A DNA stretch of 64,000 bases from JALOOX01 sp964557955 (GCA_964557955.1 CAZLCS010000023.1:19004-83003); one strand, 5' to 3'; shown: positions 24,920 to 34,584, numbered from the stretch's first letter. A program made the numbers and translations. The notes: generated from the sequence alone by a model not told the origin.

Positions 24920-26470
24920 TTATCCGTGCTGCCTGGGGAGCTTGATCGTGAAAGTGCTTCCTTCCGAGGGTTTGCTCTCGACGGTGATGGTCCCTTTGTG
25001 GCGGTCTATGATCCCATAGACGGTAGAGAGCCCCAGACCCAGCCCTTTTCCCTCCTTCTTCGTCGTGAAGAACGGGTCGAAGATATACATCTGGTCCTCT
25101 TTGGCAATACCGCACCCGGTGTCTTTCACCCTGATGTGGACCAGTTCCTTCTTTCGGTCCAGCCAGCTCTCCAGGATCATTCGACCTCCGCCCGGCATGG
25201 CGTCGATGGCGTTGAAGATCAAGTTGATGATACACTGCTGCAGCTGGTTGAAATCACCCTGAACCCTGGGACCACTGGGATCGAGTCGGGTCTCCACCTG
25301 GATGTTTTGCAGACTCAGCTTGTGCTGGCTCAGGAGCAGACTCTTGCTGAGCAGCTCGTTCACATCCACCTCGGTGAATTCGAGCTTCGATATGCGCGAA
25401 AAAGCCAGGAGGTTGGAGACAATCTTGGAGCAACGACTGAGCTCACTTTCCATCAAATTGAGATAACTGGTAAATCGATCTGAGCATTCCCGTGTTGGCG
25501 CATCCTGACCCAGGATTTTCTGCATGAGTCGGGCATAGTTGAGGAGCCCGGAAAGGGGATTGTTGATTTCATGGACGACGCTGGCAGCCAATCTCCCCAG
25601 GGAAATCATTTTGTCCTGTTGAAGCAGGCGGGCCTGGTCGGCGAATTGCTGGGTGAGTTTTCGAATGTCGCGCAGGTCCCGAAAGAAACCGACAACCCCT
25701 ATGGCTTCCCTGCCCTCGTACAGAACCGAGGCCGAGAGCTGAACGGGGATCTTTGCACCGGATGCGGCCCGTAGCGTGGATTCGTACAGAAACAACCGGT
25801 CTTTCCCCCCAAACTCTTCGGAATCCAGTTTCATACGAAACTTCTCATATTCTCCTTCCACGAAAAACCCTTCGAGGCTCAGCTGGCCAATGGCCTCCTG
25901 ACGCGGGATTCCCAGCATGGATTCCATGCTCTTGTTGAAAATGATCACCCTGGAATCCTGGTCACAGGCCACAATCCCATCTATGGAGCTGTCGATGAGA
26001 ATCTTCTGAAAGTTGAAGGTCTTGGCCAGCTCTTCAGCCGTCTCCATCCATTTTTCTTCAATGAGCGCCGTGTAATCGCGAAGCTCCTTGCGGGTGGTAT
26101 AACGCTCCTTGGCCCGTTTCAAAGCAATCTGAAGCGCATCGTCGTTGATCGGTTTGGTGATGAAATCCGATGCACCCAGCTGGAGGGCCTTGACGGCAAA
26201 ATCGAGCTCGCTGAATGCCGTGACCACGATCACCTCTTTGTCGGGGTGCTTCTCCTTGATGGTGCTCAAGACTTCCAGGCCGTCCATGCCGGGCATCCGG
26301 ATGTCCGTGATGACGATCTCCGGCGACATCTCCGAACAGAGAGCAACGCCGGACTCGCCGTCCGGAGCCGTCGCAACCTCATAGCCGGCATCCTCAAGGG
26401 TTATCGTCATGACCCTCCGTATGCCGGGATCATCGTCGATGAGCAGCAGCTTCCACTCCTTCTGTACCAT
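24920..26470 (-). CDS. Receiver-PAS-histidine kinase
   Basis: This 516-residue cytoplasmic signalling protein has an unusual domain order. A receiver domain comes first (LLLIDDDPGIRR; phospho-acceptor Asp in VITDIRMPGMDG; KPIN near residue 106), then a PAS domain (about residues 155-275), then a histidine kinase with H-box AASVVHEINNPLSGLL, N-box NLIFNAIDAMPGGG and G-boxes DTGCGIAKED and GLGLGLSTVYGII. A kinase downstream of its own receiver suggests that another kinase gates its activity. No cognate gene adjoins it. The start at MVQKEWKLLL places the receiver at the N-terminus. Its target is unknown. Confidence 0.9.
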   Translation of the reverse strand: MVQKEWKLLLIDDDPGIRRVMTITLEDAGYEVATAPDGESGVALCSEMSPEIVITDIRMPGMDGLEVLSTIKEKHPDKEVIVVTAFSELDFAVKALQLGASDFITKPINDDALQIALKRAKERYTTRKELRDYTALIEEKWMETAEELAKTFNFQKILIDSSIDGIVACDQDSRVIIFNKSMESMLGIPRQEAIGQLSLEGFFVEGEYEKFRMKLDSEEFGGKDRLFLYESTLRAASGAKIPVQLSASVLYEGREAIGVVGFFRDLRDIRKLTQQFADQARLLQQDKMISLGRLAASVVHEINNPLSGLLNYARLMQKILGQDAPTRECSDRFTSYLNLMESELSRCSKIVSNLLAFSRISKLEFTEVDVNELLSKSLLLSQHKLSLQNIQVETRLDPSGPRVQGDFNQLQQCIINLIFNAIDAMPGGGRMILESWLDRKKELVHIRVKDTGCGIAKEDQMYIFDPFFTTKKEGKGLGLGLSTVYGIIDRHKGTITVESKPSEGSTFTIKLPRQHG

Positions 26471-26514
26471 AGAGATCTTTCTGCACGGATGAAGACCGCG
26501 TATCGTGAGGAGAG

Positions 26515-26554
26515 AAGAGAAAAACAAAACCCGTGGAAAACGTTTTCCACGGGT
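26515..26554 (-). terminator. Intrinsic terminator of folD
   Basis: ACCCGTGGAAAACGTTTTCCACGGGT is a perfect palindrome (written here in parts: ACCCGTGGAAAA and its complement). On the minus strand it is followed by TTTGTTTTTC. It lies 32 bases after the folD stop and ends the fhs-folD transcript. Confidence 0.88.
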
Positions 26555-26586
26555 CTCTTATACTCAGGCGTCCGGAAGAATGGAAG

Positions 26587-27477
26587 CTAGTCTTTGATGT
26601 TATTGTGAACCTTGAAACCGCGGACCGTATTCTTCATCAGCATGGTGATAGTCATGGGTCCCACGCCGCCGGGCACGGGCGTGATGGCGCTGGCAATATT
26701 GACCGCCTCGTCGAAGGCCACATCGCCCTTCAGGATCCGCTTGCCGTCTGCCGTCTTCCCGACTTCGTTTACCCCGACATCGATGACCACCGCGCCGGGC
26801 TTGATCATATCCCCCTTGACGTATTCCGGTACACCGGCGGCTGCAATCAGGACGTCCGCGCGCTTCGTATGGAAATTGACGTCCTTGGTGCGCGTATGAA
26901 CTATTGTAACGGTGCAGTTGGCGCCCTTGCCTTTCTGCACCAGCATCATCGCGATGGGCTTGCCCACGATGTTCGAACGACCCACAACAACAACTTCGGC
27001 ACCGGAGAGCTCGGTTCCCGAGCGCACCAGGAGCTCCTGGATACCCGCCGGGGTGCAGGGAAGGAAATCCGGCTCACCGATCATGAGCTTGCCGACGTTG
27101 ACCGGATGGAACGCATCCACGTCCTTGCTGGGATCGATGGCGAGAAGGATCTTGTTTTCGTTGACATGCTTGGGCAGCGGCAGCTGCACCAGGATGCCGT
27201 CGATCTGGGGATCTTTGTTATATTTGTCGATGAGCGCCAGCAGCTTGTCCTCGGCGAGGTCTGCGGGCTGGTTGTCCTGAACGGAATAGAATCCGAGCTC
27301 ATGAGCTGTGGTCTGCTTGGCCCGAACATAGCTCTGGGAGGCAGGGTTTTCACCCACCAAAATCGTCACCAGACCAGGGACCTTTCCGTACTTGGCTTTC
27401 AGTGCCTCGACTTCGGCTTTCAACTCGGCGCGGATTTCCTTGGCCACTTCGGCGCCTTTGAGCAACTTGGCCGCCAT
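26587..27477 (-). CDS. folD: Methylenetetrahydrofolate dehydrogenase/cyclohydrolase FolD
   Basis: FolD interconverts methylene-, methenyl- and formyl-tetrahydrofolate using NAD(P). The protein is 296 residues, a normal length. Visible motifs are SYVRAKQTTAHELG with the catalytic Lys, GILVQLPLPKHVNE, the nucleotide-binding GRSNIVGKPIAMML and the C-terminal PVPGGVGPMTITMLM. The start follows GGAGGG. It lies downstream of fhs on the same strand. Together they cover the formate-to-methylene-THF steps of the Wood-Ljungdahl methyl branch, which in a syntroph or sulfate reducer may run in the oxidative direction. Confidence 0.96.
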   Translation of the reverse strand: MAAKLLKGAEVAKEIRAELKAEVEALKAKYGKVPGLVTILVGENPASQSYVRAKQTTAHELGFYSVQDNQPADLAEDKLLALIDKYNKDPQIDGILVQLPLPKHVNENKILLAIDPSKDVDAFHPVNVGKLMIGEPDFLPCTPAGIQELLVRSGTELSGAEVVVVGRSNIVGKPIAMMLVQKGKGANCTVTIVHTRTKDVNFHTKRADVLIAAAGVPEYVKGDMIKPGAVVIDVGVNEVGKTADGKRILKGDVAFDEAVNIASAITPVPGGVGPMTITMLMKNTVRGFKVHNNIKD

Positions 27478-27502
27478 AGCTTCACCCTCCTCAAAAGTTG
27501 AA

Positions 27503-27525
27503 GGCAGGGCATGGAATGCCCTGCC
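27503..27525 (-). terminator. Intercistronic hairpin between fhs and folD
   Basis: GGCAGGGCAT pairs perfectly with ATGCCCTGCC around a 3-base loop. On the minus strand TTCAACTTTT follows, so it could partly terminate transcription and lower folD relative to fhs. Confidence 0.5.
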
Positions 27526-27573
27526 CACGGGTCATTTCAATCGAACCGCTTCATTCCACATTACCAGCCATTC

Positions 27574-29337
27574 TTAGAACAGGCCGGAAACCGCCCCCGT
27601 ATTGACATCCACGTCGATGCGTCGGAAGGCCGGGTTGGACGAGGTGCCGGGCATGAGGCTGATGGTGCCTGCACACGGACAAAGGAACTTGGCGCCTGAG
27701 TAGATCAAAACGTCGCGGATGGGAAGCGTCCAGCCCTTGGGCACGCCCTTCAGGGTAGGATCGTGGGTCAGGCTGAGGTGCGTCTTCACCATCATGGTGG
27801 CGTAATCGGCATACTTGGGATCCGCTTCGAGCATCTTGGCCTTGGCCTCGGCTTCAGGGGTCCAGGCCACGCCGTCGGCGCCGTAGACTTCCTTGGCCAC
27901 CATGGCCACGCGGTCTCTCAACTTCATCTCGAGCGGATAGAGGAACTTGAACTGGCTTTCTTCCTTGCAGGCATCCATGACGGCATCAGCGAACTCGAGA
28001 GCGCCATCGCCACCCTTCGCCCAATGCTCGGAGAGAGCGCAGCGGGCGCCGGCCGCTTCAGCTGCCTTCCTCACCAAAGCGATCTCATCCTTGGTGTCCG
28101 TGTGGAAGGCGTTGATGCAGACAACGGGGTTGATGCCGGCCTTGCGAATGACACCGATCAGGTGGATCATGTTGGCAATACCCTTTTCCACGAGACCCAG
28201 GTTCTCCTTGGTGTACTCCTCGGGCAAAGCGAGACCGGCTACGACCTTCGGACCACCGCCATGCATCTTGAGGGCTCGGATGGTGGTGGTGAGAACGGAA
28301 ACGTGAGGCTTCAGACCGCTGTAGCGGCACTTGACGTTCCAGAACTTCTCGAAGCCGATATCCGCTGCAAATCCGGATTCCGTCACGTGGTAATCGAACA
28401 TCTTGAGACCGATGCGGTCTGCGATGATGGAGGACTGGCCAACGGCGATGTTGGCAAACGGACCGGCGTGCACCATGCAGGGATTGTATTCAGCCGTGCA
28501 CATCAAGGTCGGGTTGACGGCGTTACGCATGAAGGCCGTCATGGCATTGCCCACTTCCAGGTCGCCCGTAGTCACCGGCTTGCCGGACTTGTCGAAGGCC
28601 ACCGTGATTTCGTTCAACCGCTTCTTCATGTCGGCCAGATCGTTGACAATAGACAGGATGGCCATGATCTCGGAGCTCACGGCGATACCGAACTTGGACT
28701 GCATCATGTAGCCATCCATGCGCCCGCCCATGCCGATGATGATGTTGCGGAGGGATTGCGCACAAAAGTCGATGATCCACCCCATTTCCACGCGAGTGGG
28801 ATCGACATCAAGACGGCGCATCTTGGTGAGGCGCGCCAGCTGCTCGTCGTTGTAGTTCCGCTCATGCTGCATGCGGGCGGTCAAAGCGACCATGGCCAGG
28901 TTGTGGGCGTTCATGATGTCGTTGATATCACCCGTGAGACCCAGCGAGAATTCCGTCATGGGAATGAGCAGGGCGTTGCCGCCGCCTGCCGCCGTTCCCT
29001 TGACGTTCATGGTGGGGCCGCCGGAAGGCTGACGGAGGGCGCCGCCAACATTGACGCCGCGCTTGCCGAGGCCTTCCATCAGACCGCAGGATGTCGTGCT
29101 CTTGCCTTCGCCCAGCGGAGTCGGGGTGATGGCGGTGACTTCAATGTATTTGCCGTCGGGCCGATCCTTGAGGCGGTTGATGATCTTCATGAAGTCCAGT
29201 TTGCACAGACGTCCCATGGGCAGGATTTCGTCTTTCTGCAATCCGAGTTTTTCCTGCCAATCCCACGGAGTGGGCATATTCTTTTCAGCTGCTTCGGAAA
29301 TTTGCCAATCTTTCATCTCTACTGCGTTGTAAGCCAT
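27574..29337 (-). CDS. fhs: Formate-tetrahydrofolate ligase
   Basis: This enzyme joins formate to tetrahydrofolate with ATP, the entry step of the methyl branch of the Wood-Ljungdahl pathway and of one-carbon metabolism. The protein is 587 residues, slightly longer than the typical 555-560 because of an extended N-terminus and internal segments. The P-loop is TPTPLGEGKSTTSCGLMEG, followed by the family motifs LRQPSGGPTMNVKG and EFSLGLTGDINDIMNAHNLA. The start ATG has GGGGGAG upstream. folD follows after a hairpin. The strong coding bias is in line with high expression. Confidence 0.97.
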   Translation of the reverse strand: MAYNAVEMKDWQISEAAEKNMPTPWDWQEKLGLQKDEILPMGRLCKLDFMKIINRLKDRPDGKYIEVTAITPTPLGEGKSTTSCGLMEGLGKRGVNVGGALRQPSGGPTMNVKGTAAGGGNALLIPMTEFSLGLTGDINDIMNAHNLAMVALTARMQHERNYNDEQLARLTKMRRLDVDPTRVEMGWIIDFCAQSLRNIIIGMGGRMDGYMMQSKFGIAVSSEIMAILSIVNDLADMKKRLNEITVAFDKSGKPVTTGDLEVGNAMTAFMRNAVNPTLMCTAEYNPCMVHAGPFANIAVGQSSIIADRIGLKMFDYHVTESGFAADIGFEKFWNVKCRYSGLKPHVSVLTTTIRALKMHGGGPKVVAGLALPEEYTKENLGLVEKGIANMIHLIGVIRKAGINPVVCINAFHTDTKDEIALVRKAAEAAGARCALSEHWAKGGDGALEFADAVMDACKEESQFKFLYPLEMKLRDRVAMVAKEVYGADGVAWTPEAEAKAKMLEADPKYADYATMMVKTHLSLTHDPTLKGVPKGWTLPIRDVLIYSGAKFLCPCAGTISLMPGTSSNPAFRRIDVDVNTGAVSGLF

Positions 29338-30091
29338 GTTTCTTCTCCCCCTTTGATCTAAAGGTTCTGCTTCCGTAATACGTGAAACCCTGGAGAACAA
29401 CTCCCCACCAAGATCCGAAAATCCGCTCTCAGCAGCACATTACAGCCGTGACTCGTTTCACCTCCTTCGTATGCGCGAACACCAGCGTCGAATAGAACAC
29501 CAGACAAACAGAAAACGTTGATTTGGGCAAAGGACATACAGGCGATGGAGTATCGAGGGTGTGGCAAATCTTTGAACGTGGGCTTTGTCCAATGGCCTCT
29601 ATCGCCCCAAAGTTGTTCAAACTTTCTGCTATGCGTCCGAAAAGAGCCTTTTTTCACATACGGCGCAAACCTACTTGAGTCGCTTCCCTTTGTCAAGCGG
29701 AAACAGAAAAGCACCAGTTGCCACATGCCCCTTCTTATCGCAACATAGAGCCAATCTTTTGCCATACGGAGGGAGGACTGAATTTTATCTCTCTCAAACA
29801 GCTACAAATCTTTGTTTTTCGCCAAATTTCACCACATTGAGATCCATGCATCCCATGCGAAGCGGACATTCCGCGAAATGACGACAACTGGCACATGAAT
29901 TGCTTATCACTGACCGGAACTGCCTGATGCCTTCAAAAAACCAGTAACCCATCTGTTCATGATGGTTCACTGATTGTTCATAACCCGCAAAGGCTCTCAG
30001 CTTCTGCACGGTCTGAGCTCATTTGATCTCATGGTTTCAACATAGGAGTTCCAAAGATTTTTTATCTTATTTCAATAAATTACCAATCTTT
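29338..30091. other. Long A+T-richer intergenic region between fhs and dnaN
   Basis: No gene is supported in this 750-base stretch between two divergent genes. The right part (29760-30090) is clearly richer in A and T than the flanks. Only partial DnaA-box-like words (TTATCGCAA, TTATCACTG) were found, and no dnaA gene is present, so an origin cannot be claimed. The left part should contain the fhs promoter. Confidence 0.5.
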
Positions 30092-30120
30092 TTGACAATC
30101 CGGCAACCCCTGATTAAGAT
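30092..30120 (+). promoter_or_regulatory. Sigma-70-type promoter of dnaN
   Basis: TTGACA (30092-30097) and TAAGAT (30115-30120) are separated by exactly 17 bases, 63 bases before the dnaN start. Confidence 0.7.
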
Positions 30121-30182
30121 GGTGAATCTTTTCATATTTAGGGATTCTAAAAACAACATCATTAAAATCAAAGGATGGACGC

Positions 30183-31295
30183 ATGAAAGCTCACATAGAC
30201 AAGGTGAGTCTGGTTCAAGTTCTTCAGAGGGTTCAGAGCACTACCGAGAAGAAGACCCACATGCCCATCTTGTCCAATGTTCTCTTGAATGCCATCCACG
30301 AACAACAAATGATGGAATTTACCGCGACGGACCTGGAGCTCAGCATTTGGACTCAGCTGAAGGCAAAAATCGAAGAACCCGGTTCCATGACCGTTTCCGC
30401 CAAAAAGCTGCTCGAGATTGTACGCGAGCTTCCCCAGGAAGTGGTGGATCTCGAAACTCATTTCGGCAATCGACTGACCGTCCGGACAGGACGCTCCCGA
30501 TTTGAACTGGCGACCATCCCTGCAGACGACTTTCCCTTTGTTCATTTTTTCGAGGAGATTCCCCGTATGCCTTTTGAGCGGGAGGCTTTTCGGAAGGCTC
30601 TAGCACGGACGCTTTACAGTATTCCTTCCGACGAAGATCCGTTCAGTGTGGCAGGGCTTTACTGGCATCATCTGGGTCCTGAAGCGTTCCGATTTGTGGC
30701 TTCCGATGGCCACCGCCTGGTGTATAGTGAAGTGCCCGAGTCTGTGTTTAAGGGCTTGGAGGTCGGGAACGGCGTGATCATTCCAAGAAAGGGTGTTCAG
30801 GAGATCCTCAAACTCCTGGAAAGAGATGGAGATGCCAGCCTGGCGATTCACGAAAACAGCCTCCTGCTTGGAGTCCCGGACACCTTACTGAGCGTGCAAC
30901 TGCTCGATGCCGAATTTCCCGAATACCAGCTGATCATCCCTGACGAACGTCCATCTGCTTTTCTGGCGGAAAAAGACCCCTTTCTCCAGGCTTTGAAACG
31001 CGCGGCGGTTGTCTCTGACCAGAAATGGCGTCATGTCCGTTTTCAAGTGAAGCCGGGAGTTCTGGAACTGGATTCCGGCAATCCCGAGACGGGCCAGGCC
31101 AGTGATGCCGTCGATATCGAATACGACGGCGAGGAGTTTACCGTCTCCTTCAACATCCGGTATGTCATGGACGCGATCCAGGCGATTGAAAGCTCACAGG
31201 TTCGGTTTGAATGGGTGGACCAGTTTCATGGCGGAGTTTTCGTGGGTGCGGACGACCCCACCTATCTCGGTCTCATCATGCCTATGGTGGTCTGA
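30183..31295 (+). CDS. dnaN: DNA polymerase III beta sliding clamp
   Basis: DnaN forms the ring that holds DNA polymerase III and other enzymes on DNA. The protein is 370 residues with three clamp-fold domains. It opens MKAHIDKVSLVQVLQRVQ and carries TEKKTHMPILSNVLL, EFTATDLELSI, a SVAGLYWH-type segment, FVASDGHRL, and the C-terminal DPTYLGLIMPMVV, the signature end. AAAGGA precedes the ATG and a consensus-like promoter lies upstream. dnaA and recF, its usual partners, are absent here. Its last 34 bases overlap the convergent next gene. Confidence 0.96.
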   Translation: MKAHIDKVSLVQVLQRVQSTTEKKTHMPILSNVLLNAIHEQQMMEFTATDLELSIWTQLKAKIEEPGSMTVSAKKLLEIVRELPQEVVDLETHFGNRLTVRTGRSRFELATIPADDFPFVHFFEEIPRMPFEREAFRKALARTLYSIPSDEDPFSVAGLYWHHLGPEAFRFVASDGHRLVYSEVPESVFKGLEVGNGVIIPRKGVQEILKLLERDGDASLAIHENSLLLGVPDTLLSVQLLDAEFPEYQLIIPDERPSAFLAEKDPFLQALKRAAVVSDQKWRHVRFQVKPGVLELDSGNPETGQASDAVDIEYDGEEFTVSFNIRYVMDAIQAIESSQVRFEWVDQFHGGVFVGADDPTYLGLIMPMVV

Positions 31296-32872
31296 GTACT
31301 GCGCTCCATGAGAAAGCGATCGGCAACGCATAGTGCTGAAACTGCGGAGACGCACTGGATGAGCTCAGGAACCGAAATGCGGTCGTTGAATCGCCCGAGA
31401 TGAGGACCCGTGAGCAACGTGATATCTTCGACGCCGCGTTGCATGTTTGAAGCCTGCTCAGCCGACAGTCCGCGATCAACCAGAAATGCAAGGAATTCCT
31501 CTTCGGACATCTGCTGTTGATCCACCACGCGAAAGACTTCTTCCATGTACCGGTCCATGCCCAGCTCGTCCACCAGCCGCTGACTGAGCCTGTCCAGATC
31601 GAGGCTCGCCATGGTGTCGTGAGCGGGGGAATGACCAACGAATCCTGTGTAATACCTTTGAAAGAGACCTTCAATGAGCTCTCGAAAACCCCGCTGAATG
31701 AAGAGGTCTCGCGCATCCACGGTGGTCCCGTCCGCGTTTCTTCCGAAATAGCCCGGTCTCTGATTGCGAAAGTAACTCCCCGCCACGAGCACAAGGCTCA
31801 GGAGATGTGTCCCGATATGCTCATAGAGCTGTGCCGTCCTTCCGCTCCAGGAAATGAAATGCTCAAAATCCCGAATGCCGGTCAGCCCCAGGTTCGGATA
31901 CTGGCACGAATGGAGCCAGCGATCGAGACGACCACCTCGGGACCATTGATAAAGGCCGCCGTCAGCTCGGCGATGGGTCTGAATTCGATTGTGAAAAAGT
32001 GGGATGGGTGCGAGGTGAACGATGCCCATTGAGGTGAGCTGACCCAGCAGGCATGCACAATGACCGAGCACCCGGAGCAGGCCGGCCTCGTCCATACCCG
32101 TGTCGTCTCGATGACCGTTGACATAGACGAAATAGTCACTCTGAGTCTTGTAGGCGATGGCCAGGCGGTCACGGTGAAGTGGCCTCGAAAAGCTTCCGTT
32201 TACCTTCTCGGGAAGCCGATCAAGCCTGAAAATGTAACATCCCCCCAGATCCAGTGGCCGTGGCACTCGAAAAGCAGCCTGCAGATGTGAAATGGTGCGC
32301 AGGTGATTCATCCACGCGACCTCCCATTGAAGGCAGGAAGGGTCATCCTCTGCGCCCAGAAGCTTCACAACGAGGAGCTCCTCGCGACCATTGGCCTTTG
32401 CGGCAAGACTTCTGCCATAGACGTATAATGGAACATCGCTTCTGATACCTGCCCGTGCCTGGAGACCCTCCCAGTCCAGCATCGGCGTTTCCAGCATCGG
32501 AGGCGGCTTCAGGGCAGGTCCACGGATGTCGAGGTGGAGGCTGCCGAGCGCTTCGGCTGCGGCCTGCTGCGGTCCAGGCATGTCGGCACAGGAGATCTTC
32601 TTGAGTGTTTCAACGGCGCTCATGGCGACGGCTTGGGGGACCCCCGCCGAGGACGCCAATGAGGCCAGACCCTCTGCAGCCGCCTTGTAGAGAAAAAGAG
32701 ACTGTTTCTGCCGGCGATGGACCGGGCTGGTCAGAGTATGTTCGAGGGCTTCCTTCGTTGTGAAGCTGACCATGTCCGGAGCCATATGGATGGCCGAAAC
32801 GAGCTCATTGGTGGCCATGAAGGCCCCTGTGAAATCGAGGTCACGTTCGAGGAGGGCTTGCTCCAGTTTCAT
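31262..32872 (-). CDS. SidJ-related pseudokinase candidate
   Basis: This large soluble protein of 536 residues resembles a set of deltaproteobacterial proteins that I recall as SidJ-related pseudokinases; that identification is from memory and tentative. A kinase-like fold is suggested by VPLYVYGRSLAAKANG...LLVVKLLG (a beta-strand Lys), the helix CLQWEVAWMNHL with a possible partner Glu, and a long C-lobe with GIVHLAPIPLFHNR and the distinctive QWSRGGRLDRWLHSCQYPNLGLTGIRDFEHF. Canonical HRD and DFG motifs are missing. If related to SidJ, it might transfer glutamate or AMP rather than phosphate. The start has GGAG upstream. It overlaps dnaN tail to tail. Confidence 0.55.
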   Translation of the reverse strand: MKLEQALLERDLDFTGAFMATNELVSAIHMAPDMVSFTTKEALEHTLTSPVHRRQKQSLFLYKAAAEGLASLASSAGVPQAVAMSAVETLKKISCADMPGPQQAAAEALGSLHLDIRGPALKPPPMLETPMLDWEGLQARAGIRSDVPLYVYGRSLAAKANGREELLVVKLLGAEDDPSCLQWEVAWMNHLRTISHLQAAFRVPRPLDLGGCYIFRLDRLPEKVNGSFSRPLHRDRLAIAYKTQSDYFVYVNGHRDDTGMDEAGLLRVLGHCACLLGQLTSMGIVHLAPIPLFHNRIQTHRRADGGLYQWSRGGRLDRWLHSCQYPNLGLTGIRDFEHFISWSGRTAQLYEHIGTHLLSLVLVAGSYFRNQRPGYFGRNADGTTVDARDLFIQRGFRELIEGLFQRYYTGFVGHSPAHDTMASLDLDRLSQRLVDELGMDRYMEEVFRVVDQQQMSEEEFLAFLVDRGLSAEQASNMQRGVEDITLLTGPHLGRFNDRISVPELIQCVSAVSALCVADRFLMERSTQTTIGMMRPR

Positions 32873-33120
32873 GCGCTCTCCAAGGAGGTGTCCCCCGGGC
32901 ATCGTCTTGTGAGTCGTTCTCGAGCTTCAGTATTCGGGACCATGGCCGCATCATGCATTGGTCGAGCCTTCGAATCTGCTTCATACCGAATCGGTGGCAC
33001 CGAGACAAGCGAGATGGAGGAGTCTGCAATAATCTCACTCAATATTTTCCAATACACATCCGATTAAGGAAACACTGAAGGCAGTAGCTGACATCGAAAA
33101 ACGAGCATGGAGGTTGTTTC

Positions 33121-33564
33121 ATGATGGGCATGAAGGAAAAAGGGTTCACCCTGGTTGAGCTGATGGTGGTCATCTCAATTGTGGCTATCCTGGCTGCCGT
33201 AGCTACACCGGCTTACATCAACCATCAGAACCGCGCCAAGCAGACCGAGGCGGTGGAGGCTCTGCTCAGAGCCAAAATGGATCAGGAAGCCTTCTGGGCC
33301 GACAACAATCGGTACGCCAACACGCTGGGATGTCTTTATTCTTTTGGCAATAACTGTAGTAATGCCAACTACTTGACATCGGGAAGCACCGCAACGAGTT
33401 ATGTTCTGAGTATGGCCGGAGCAGGAACCATTCAAGCTCAACGAACTGTCCCATCATCCGGTTGTGTCGACACGGTGACGATCACACTCACCGACAACTC
33501 CCGCCCGGTCGTCGCGAACCCGAGTGCCCTGCATTTCTCCTTGTTCGAATGGATCTTCAATTGA
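33121..33564 (+). CDS. Type IV pilin (PilA/PilE-like)
   Basis: The product is a 147-residue prepilin. A short basic leader, MMGMKEKG, precedes the processing site before FTLVELMVVISIVAILAAVATPAY, with Phe1 and Glu5 of the mature protein. A globular domain with two Cys pairs follows (CLYSFGNNC, and a later SSGCVD). The end, FSLFEWIFN, is hydrophobic. The first of several ATGs is chosen because GGAGG lies 7 bases before it. A terminator follows, so this pilin is expressed separately from the minor-pilin operon downstream. It may be a major pilin or a PilE-like minor subunit. Confidence 0.88.
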   Translation: MMGMKEKGFTLVELMVVISIVAILAAVATPAYINHQNRAKQTEAVEALLRAKMDQEAFWADNNRYANTLGCLYSFGNNCSNANYLTSGSTATSYVLSMAGAGTIQAQRTVPSSGCVDTVTITLTDNSRPVVANPSALHFSLFEWIFN

Positions 33565-33974
33565 GAATAGACTGCGAAGAGTCCCCCACACCCGGACTTT
33601 GGCCTCAACATGGCAAACTGAGAAAGTAGCTCCAGACAGGGAGGGGGAGAGTCCCCTCTCTGTTTTATGAACCAACTTGTTCTAAAATCAGTAATTTTAG
33701 TTCTGCTCCCCTCGTTAAGATTTTGCGACCCTGCCACTTGATATTCTGCAGAGGAAACGATTGTCGGGCCTGAATGAAGGCGGCTGGCTCACCCTCCATA
33801 ATTTTCTTCAGTGCAATCCCGGTGCATCCGATACTTTTCCAGAGGCTTCTGGCGGGGCTCACTGTTCTCAACAGGAACAGGGACTTCCCGCCCCAAACGG
33901 CGACTGTACAAGCAATGCACGGAGAGCAGTGTTTGTAGTGGCATCCATTATCGCAATGCAGGAGGAGAAAGCCG
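33565..33974. other. Intergenic region between pilin and minor-pilin operon
   Basis: It contains the pilin terminator and no supported gene. A nested inverted repeat, GGCGGG...CCCGCC with CTGTTC...GAACAG inside (about 33850-33896), could fold in the 5' leader of the gspH-like gene. No known riboswitch was recognised. Confidence 0.45.
33636..33666 (+). terminator. Intrinsic terminator of the pilin gene
   Basis: ACAGGGAGGGG pairs with CCCCTCTCTGT (one G-T pair) around a short loop and is followed by TTTTA, about 70 bases after the pilin stop. Confidence 0.75.
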
Positions 33975-34550
33975 GTGAAAGCCATATGGCCCAAAAAACT
34001 GGGCATGAAACCATCGGACAATAGAGGCTTCACGCTGGTGGAGCTGATGGTGGTCATTGGGCTTCTTGTCATGTTCGGAATTGTGACTTCATCCTTCGAT
34101 ACCGAAAACTGGCTGGCAAACTACAGGCTCAGGGGAGCAGCCCGGGACCTTTATTCACGCATGAACAAGGCTCGCATGAACGCCATCAAGGAAAACAGAA
34201 GCTGGGGGATTCTCTTTGATACCGCCAACAATACCTATCAGCTTCAATTCCTGGATGATACCGGAAACTGGGTGGCTTCCGGGGAACCTGCAGTCAGCCT
34301 GGTCAACCAATACGGAAGCGGGGTCTCATTTGGCCACGGAGCTGCTACGGTCACCGCTACAAACCCTCCCGGGACAAATTGGGACGACAACGTCACCTTC
34401 ACAGCCAACAGGGCCACCTTCAATCCCCAGGGATTCGCAAACAGTGGCTACTGCTACCTCACCAACAGCGACAACGGAGCCTACGCCGTGGGGTCGCTGA
34501 CCTCGGGCTCTGTAAGAATCAGAAAATGGAATAATGGATGGCAACAGTAA
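33975..34550 (+). CDS. Minor pseudopilin, GspH/FimT type
   Basis: This 191-residue prepilin-like protein initiates type IV pilus assembly. The leader ends RG before FTLVELMVVIGLLVMFGIVTSSF, and the GspH/FimT domain follows with the helix LRGAARDLYSRMNKARMNAIKENRSWGILFD and a beta-sheet C-terminus. The GTG start has GGAGGAG 7 bases upstream. It heads the minor-pilin operon that runs through PilW, PilV, PilX and PilY1. Secreted through the inner membrane, it is cleaved by prepilin peptidase. Confidence 0.87.
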   Translation: MKAIWPKKLGMKPSDNRGFTLVELMVVIGLLVMFGIVTSSFDTENWLANYRLRGAARDLYSRMNKARMNAIKENRSWGILFDTANNTYQLQFLDDTGNWVASGEPAVSLVNQYGSGVSFGHGAATVTATNPPGTNWDDNVTFTANRATFNPQGFANSGYCYLTNSDNGAYAVGSLTSGSVRIRKWNNGWQQ

Positions 34551-34584
34551 GCTTCTTCTTGGAGAAGGATGTTGGAAACCCGTC

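Noticed and set aside
29338..30182. Possible replication origin next to dnaN
   Set aside because: Only partial DnaA-box words were found, there is no dnaA gene, and A+T richness is modest. The region is long but has no repeated box pattern.
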